Assembly (NCBI RefSeq): GCF_900129095.1
Contig: NZ_FQVA01000005.1
Coordinates: 116,832-180,831, forward strand
Source: Microbulbifer donghaiensis
GTDB taxonomy: Bacteria; Pseudomonadota; Gammaproteobacteria; Pseudomonadales; Cellvibrionaceae
Reading direction: 5' to 3'
Length of the DNA stretch: 64,000 nucleotides
This document shows positions 61,206 to 64,000 of the stretch, piece after piece. Each line of letters opens with the position of its first letter. Within the stretch, counting starts at the first letter, position 1. The translations under genes and the position numbers were made by a program. The notes beneath the pieces are model-generated. The model had not been told where the DNA came from and searched no databases. It saw only the letters and a list, made by a program, of their open reading frames with translations.

Positions 61206-62453
61206 ATGAGTTTGTTCGTGCAGAAATACGGTGGCACCTCAGTGGGCTCGATTGAGCGCATCGAGGCGGTCGCCGACAAAGTGGCCGCGTTTCGCGCCAA
61301 GGGTCATGAGATGGTGGTGGTGCTCTCCGCGATGAGTGGTGAGACTAACCGCCTGATTGATCTCGCTTACCAGATCCAGGAAAAGCCGGATCCGCGGGAG
61401 CTGGACGTGCTGGTTTCCACCGGGGAACAGGTGACCATTGCGCTGCTCAGCATGGCGCTGAAGAAGCGTGGCTATGACGCCTGTTCGTACACCGGCGGCC
61501 AGGTCAAGATTCTCACCGACAACGCCCATACCAAGGCGCGGATTCAGCGCATCGACGTCGAGCGCATGCGCCGCGACCTGGACACCGGCAAAGTTGTCGT
61601 GGTGGCGGGTTTTCAGGGCGTGGACGATGAGGGCAATATCACCACCCTCGGCCGCGGTGGCTCAGATACCACCGGTGTGGCTCTGGCGGCGGCGCTGGAT
61701 GCTACCGAGTGCCAGATTTACACCGATGTCGATGGTGTCTATACCACCGACCCCCGCGTGGTTGACAGTGCACGTCGACTGGACCGGATCACCTTCGAAG
61801 AGATGCTGGAGATGGCCAGCCTCGGGTCGAAAGTTTTGCAGATCCGCGCGGTGGAATTCGCCGGGAAATACAAGGTGCCGCTGCGCGTACTCTCCACCTT
61901 TGAAGAGGGCGAGGGCACACTGATCAGTCTGGATGAGGAAGACAACGAGATGGAACAGCCAGTAGTTTCCGGCATCGCCTTTAACCGCGACGAAGCCAAA
62001 CTGACCATTCGCGGTGTGCCGGATACCCCCGGCGTGGCCTGTCGTATTTTGGCGCCGATCGGAGCCGAGAATATCGAGGTGGACGTGATCGTCCAGAACA
62101 TCAGTTCTGTCGATGGCACTACGGACTTCACTTTCACCGTGCATCGGAACGATCTCGGCAAGGCGCGCGAAGTACTTGAGCGGGTAGCGGCGGAGTTGGG
62201 TGCCAGAGAGGTGGTCACCGACGACAAGATCGCCAAGGTCTCCATTGTCGGTGTGGGCATGCGCTCTCACGCCAACGTAGCAAGTCGTATGTTCAGTGCC
62301 CTGGGTGAAGACAATATCAACATTCAGATGATCACCACTTCCGAAATCAAGATCTCGGTGATCATCGATGAGCGCTACCTGGAACTGGCAGTGCGAGCAT
62401 TGCACAGCGAGTTCGAGCTTTCGGAACCGAGGGAAGCGAGCGAGAAACTATAA
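61206..62453 (+). CDS. lysC: aspartate kinase
   Basis: 415-residue single-function aspartokinase of the class with one catalytic domain and two C-terminal ACT domains. The opening VQKYGGTSVGSIERI, the catalytic GRGGSDTTGVALAAALDA and ACT regions (about 265-410) are seen. First step of lysine/threonine/methionine synthesis, feedback-regulated through the ACT domains. The alaS-lysC-csrA order is widespread in gammaproteobacteria. No lysine riboswitch is recognised in the 135-base gap upstream. Confidence 0.97.
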   Translation: MSLFVQKYGGTSVGSIERIEAVADKVAAFRAKGHEMVVVLSAMSGETNRLIDLAYQIQEKPDPRELDVLVSTGEQVTIALLSMALKKRGYDACSYTGGQVKILTDNAHTKARIQRIDVERMRRDLDTGKVVVVAGFQGVDDEGNITTLGRGGSDTTGVALAAALDATECQIYTDVDGVYTTDPRVVDSARRLDRITFEEMLEMASLGSKVLQIRAVEFAGKYKVPLRVLSTFEEGEGTLISLDEEDNEMEQPVVSGIAFNRDEAKLTIRGVPDTPGVACRILAPIGAENIEVDVIVQNISSVDGTTDFTFTVHRNDLGKAREVLERVAAELGAREVVTDDKIAKVSIVGVGMRSHANVASRMFSALGEDNINIQMITTSEIKISVIIDERYLELAVRALHSEFELSEPREASEKL

Positions 62454-62640
62454 CCAGAGTGAAGGCGGCCGCGACCTATCCATAGCAATTTGGTCATTTG
62501 GCGTAGAGTCCAACCTGTTGAGATTTTGATCGACTGGTCAATACTGAATAGTGTGATGGGCTGTTTTCGACCTTTTGCGCCGCCATCCGGTTATGATGAC
62601 CATAAGCGCAGCTCCAGGGAGCATCCCGCTGCGCTCTATC

Positions 62641-62657
62641 ACAGGATGATCAAGGAG
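62641..62657 (+). promoter_or_regulatory. candidate CsrA-binding sites in the csrA leader
   Basis: ACAGGAUG (62641-62648) is close to the CsrA consensus RUACARGGAUGU, and a second GGA lies in the Shine-Dalgarno AAGGAG (62652-62657). Both are within 26 bases of the csrA ATG. This suggests autorepression of translation. Confidence 0.5.
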
Positions 62658-62666
62658 AAGTAGGTA

Positions 62667-62861
62667 ATGTTGATTTTAACCCGCCGGATTGGCGAAACGC
62701 TGATGGTTGGTGACAATGTGACGGTTACCGTGCTGGGGGTGAAGGGCAATCAGGTGCGGATTGGTGTAAATGCACCGAAAGAGGTGGCCGTACACCGCGA
62801 AGAGATTTACCAGCGCATTCAGCGCGAAAAGCAGTCCTCCGACGAGGGCAGCAACGAGTAA
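62667..62861 (+). CDS. csrA: carbon storage regulator CsrA
   Basis: 64-residue RNA-binding dimer controlling translation and stability of many mRNAs. [18 protein letters not shown] and [16 protein letters not shown] are near-invariant in the family; the critical Arg44 lies in AVHREE. ATG 62667, with AAGGAG at 62652-62657. A strong terminator follows at 62882. Complete, normal length. Confidence 0.98.
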   Translation: MLILTRRIGETLMVGDNVTVTVLGVKGNQVRIGVNAPKEVAVHREEIYQRIQREKQSSDEGSNE

Positions 62862-62881
62862 GCGCGCTGAGCGAACCCAAT

Positions 62882-62906
62882 AAGGCCGGTATTCCCGGCC
62901 TTTTTT
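62882..62906 (+). terminator. intrinsic terminator of csrA
   Basis: Stem aaggccgg/ccggcctt (62882-62889 with 62895-62902), 5-base loop, six T residues 62901-62906. Confidence 0.92.
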
Positions 62907-63026
62907 GTTTGTGTTGAATATCGTGTGCGGCTCGCCGTGGCTGGCGGGCAGTCCGGGGCGGTATTCACTGGTTGTTCAATTGCTGTGCAGTCTCCACTCG
63001 AGTTTCAAAAAGTTATTGATTCCCCA

Positions 63027-63054
63027 TTGATTTTTGCCTCGCCGTTGGTATGAT
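63027..63054 (+). promoter_or_regulatory. promoter of tRNA-Ser
   Basis: TTGATT (63027-63032), 16-base spacer, TATGAT (63049-63054), then a GC-rich discriminator gccgtcc typical of stable-RNA promoters. Start near 63061. Confidence 0.65.
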
Positions 63055-63161
63055 GCCGTCCACTTTCAGCGGCCACCACACAGTGGCAAAGCTGCTGAAA
63101 AGAGGCCTCGGCAAGAGGCCATTCTGCGAAACCGGTCTCCGGTAAGCAGCAAAAGATTACA

Positions 63162-63251
63162 GGTGAGATGGCCGAGTGGCTGAAGGCGCGCCCCTGCTAA
63201 GGGCGTATGGGTTAACACTCATCGAGGGTTCGAATCCCTCTCTCACCGCCA
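63162..63251 (+). tRNA. tRNA-Ser(GCU)
   Basis: 90-base class II tRNA. Acceptor GGTGAGA/TCTCACC (63162-63168 with 63241-63247), discriminator G63248 and encoded CCA 63249-63251. The anticodon stem cgccc/gggcg encloses loop ctgctaa with anticodon GCT at 63196-63198. It has a long variable arm and T loop TTCGAAT. Reads AGC and AGU. The csrA-tRNA-Ser order is usual in gammaproteobacteria. Confidence 0.98.
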
Positions 63252-63254
63252 TAC

Positions 63255-63290
63255 AAATTAAAGGGCCCTGCGTGCAGGGCCCTTTAATTT
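63255..63290 (+). terminator. long hairpin after tRNA-Ser
   Basis: 16-bp perfect stem (63255-63270 with 63275-63290, aaattaaagggccctg and its complement) with a cgtg loop, 3 bases after the tRNA CCA. The T residues are part of the stem and no clean U tract follows, so some read-through is possible. Confidence 0.75.
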
Positions 63291-63300
63291 AGATCGGTTT

Positions 63301-63392
63301 GAGAGGGTGAGAACCCTGACGGGTTCGAGTCGGAGGCGCGTAGCGCCGGAGACCAGCGAGCGAAGCGAAGCTAATCCCTCTCTCACCGCCAT
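63301..63392 (+). repeat. partial copy of tRNA-Ser ends around a stem-loop core
   Basis: The 20 bases aatccctctctcaccgccat at 63373-63392 repeat exactly the 3' end of tRNA-Ser (63233-63252). GGTGAGA at 63306-63312 repeats its 5' acceptor strand. Between them the tRNA body is replaced by short hairpins (aaccc/gggtt 63312-63325; ggcgc/gcgcc 63335-63347) and a gcgagcgaagcgaagc stretch. Acceptor strands could pair as in a tRNA (86 bases, CCA at 63389-63391), but no proper anticodon arm exists. Confidence 0.85.
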
Positions 63393-63399
63393 CTAAGAA

Positions 63400-63428
63400 A
63401 CACCCTCTCTCGAGAGGGTGTTTTTTTT
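63400..63428 (+). terminator. intrinsic terminator after the tRNA-like repeat
   Basis: Stem acaccctc/gagggtgt (63400-63407 with 63414-63421), 6-base loop, eight T residues 63421-63428. Confidence 0.9.
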
Positions 63429-63520
63429 GACTCGCGGCACGGTCGCCGCGGGTTGCGGAGCTGAAAAAACGCTCCGCAAACTGCCTCGAAAGTGGCTCTC
63501 AAAAATAGTTGAGAAAGCGC

Positions 63521-63548
63521 TTGCGAGGAGAGGGGAGGCCGCTATAAT
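63521..63548 (+). promoter_or_regulatory. rRNA promoter P1
   Basis: TTGCGA, 16-base spacer, TATAAT at 63543-63548, discriminator gcgcgcc. A-rich bases upstream (caaaaatag) may act as an UP element. Confidence 0.8.
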
Positions 63549-63645
63549 GCGCGCCACCTTGAGCGAAGCCGGTGACGGAATCGCCGCCCTAAAAACTCAT
63601 TTTTTGCGATGGTTTTTGGTGGTGAAAAAGCTCCTTAAAAAGAGC

Positions 63646-63673
63646 TTGCCAAGGTCGAGGAGGTCGCTATAAT
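63646..63673 (+). promoter_or_regulatory. rRNA promoter P2
   Basis: TTGCCA, 16-base spacer, TATAAT at 63668-63673, discriminator gcgcgcc. Preceded by an A-tract block gaaaaagctccttaaaaag, almost repeated before P3. Confidence 0.85.
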
Positions 63674-63793
63674 GCGCGCCACTTCGAGAGGAGCTGAAAG
63701 GCTCCGCGAGGGGCTCCAGGCAGCCCTTCGAGAGAGGAAAGAGAAGCTGTTTAGCGCCCCTTCCTCCCCCCAAAAAAAGCTCCAAAAAAGAGC

Positions 63794-63821
63794 TTGCCAA
63801 GGTTGAAGAGGTCGCTATAAT
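63794..63821 (+). promoter_or_regulatory. rRNA promoter P3
   Basis: TTGCCA, 16-base spacer, TATAAT at 63816-63821, discriminator gcgcgcc. Near copy of P2 over about 45 bases. Confidence 0.85.
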
Positions 63822-63916
63822 GCGCGCCCCTTCAGGCGGAACCGGAAGCGGTTTCGCGAGGCTGGGAAGAGATCTTCGGATCGCTGGAAAGTCTCGAAAA
63901 AGCTGCAAAAAAGCAC

Positions 63917-63944
63917 TTGCTTCAGCAGCTCGGATGTGTAGAAT
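63917..63944 (+). promoter_or_regulatory. rRNA promoter P4, most proximal
   Basis: TTGCTT, 16-base spacer, TAGAAT at 63939-63944, discriminator acgcgtc. Slightly different from P1-P3. Confidence 0.7.
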
Positions 63945-64000
63945 ACGCGTCCCGCAGTTAGGGCCTAGCGCTCAACTGAGTTGTTTAAAAATTCGATCAA

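Larger units (their letters stand above)
62862..63161. other. intergenic region between csrA and tRNA-Ser
   Basis: Three hundred bases that hold the csrA terminator, the tRNA promoter and a roughly 100-base tRNA 5' leader. The leader can form a hairpin (ggcctc/gaggcc near 63105-63121). No coding gene. Confidence 0.6.
63429..64000 (+). other. upstream region of an rRNA operon, no coding gene
   Basis: The last 570 bases hold four promoters (listed separately) and a leader that ends with gttgtttaaaaattcgatcaa. This resembles the boxA-like 16S leader of gammaproteobacteria. The 16S gene itself is not reached. Short open frames here (63418-63672 plus, 63597-63908 minus) lie across the promoters and are not genes. 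Confidence 0.75.

Noticed and set aside
63301..63391. A second functional tRNA-Ser
   Set aside because: Acceptor strands and CCA are present, but there is no anticodon arm, D arm or T loop of tRNA form; treated as a repeat.
63162..63392. Genomic island or prophage attachment site at tRNA-Ser
   Set aside because: The 3'-end repeat is only 140 bases away and no integrase or phage gene is present; at most a relic.
63418..63672. Short open frames near the window end (both strands)
   Set aside because: They run across tandem rRNA-type promoters and a terminator and have no protein resemblance.

Overview
The window reads as chromosomal DNA of a GC-rich gammaproteobacterium. The supporting evidence is the block pncC-recA-recX ... 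alaS-lysC-csrA-tRNA-Ser(GCU), the fdxA-mutS pair, LexA boxes of the CTG-N10-CAG type, a class I nitrate reductase close to the enteric/pseudomonad type, and a terminal promoter array that leads into a 16S leader. Gene style and synteny suggest a marine Cellvibrionales-like bacterium (for example a Microbulbifer relative), but that is inference. I see no prophage, transposase, CRISPR array or toxin-antitoxin module.

Layout. 1-8.7 kb: 3' part of a gamma-glutamyltransferase gene, pepN, a convergent carboxylesterase-sixA pair, and an MFS exporter preceded by a candidate terminated leader RNA or sRNA. 8.8-18.5 kb: a fatty-acyl-CoA catabolic block with fadH and a LysR regulator on the minus strand. 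On the plus strand it has histidine phosphatase, acyl-CoA dehydrogenase, APH-type kinase, two SDRs, a MaoC hydratase and a quinone-oxidoreductase-like gene. 18.5-25.4 kb: an ECF sigma factor with a putative anti-sigma partner, dinB with an SOS box, an AhpD-like protein, a DUF1328 peptide, fdxA and mutS. 25.6-36.3 kb: a minus-strand respiratory nitrate operon, narG-narH-narJ-narI-PpiC isomerase-small membrane protein-NarK1/NarK2 fusion. 37.5-51.7 kb: a second acyl-CoA catabolic block with single-chain biotin carboxylase/carboxyltransferase, acyl-CoA ligase, TetR regulator, GntP permease, FadB-like enzyme, APH-type kinase, acyl-CoA dehydrogenase, histidine phosphatase and thiolase. 52-62.9 kb: housekeeping genes pncC, recA, recX, glpK, class I aldolase, a lipase-like hydrolase, Trm112, HIT, alaS, lysC and csrA. 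63-64 kb: tRNA-Ser, a strange partial copy of its ends, then four tandem strong promoters that must drive an rRNA operon just beyond the window.

How the genes fit together. The most interesting theme is the duplicated trio of histidine phosphatase, ACAD10/11-type acyl-CoA dehydrogenase and APH-type kinase (12.0-15.0 kb and 47.5-50.5 kb). Known kinase/ACAD pairs (LvaA/LvaC of levulinate catabolism, and animal ACAD10/ACAD11) process 4-hydroxyacyl-CoAs through a phosphorylated intermediate. I infer two parallel routes of that kind here, fed by a CoA ligase and finished by SDR, MaoC, FadB-like and thiolase enzymes. A phosphatase of the RHG family is an extra, unexplained member of both cassettes. 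About 26 kb of nitrate-respiration and acyl-CoA genes separate mutS from pncC-recA, which lie close together in many relatives.
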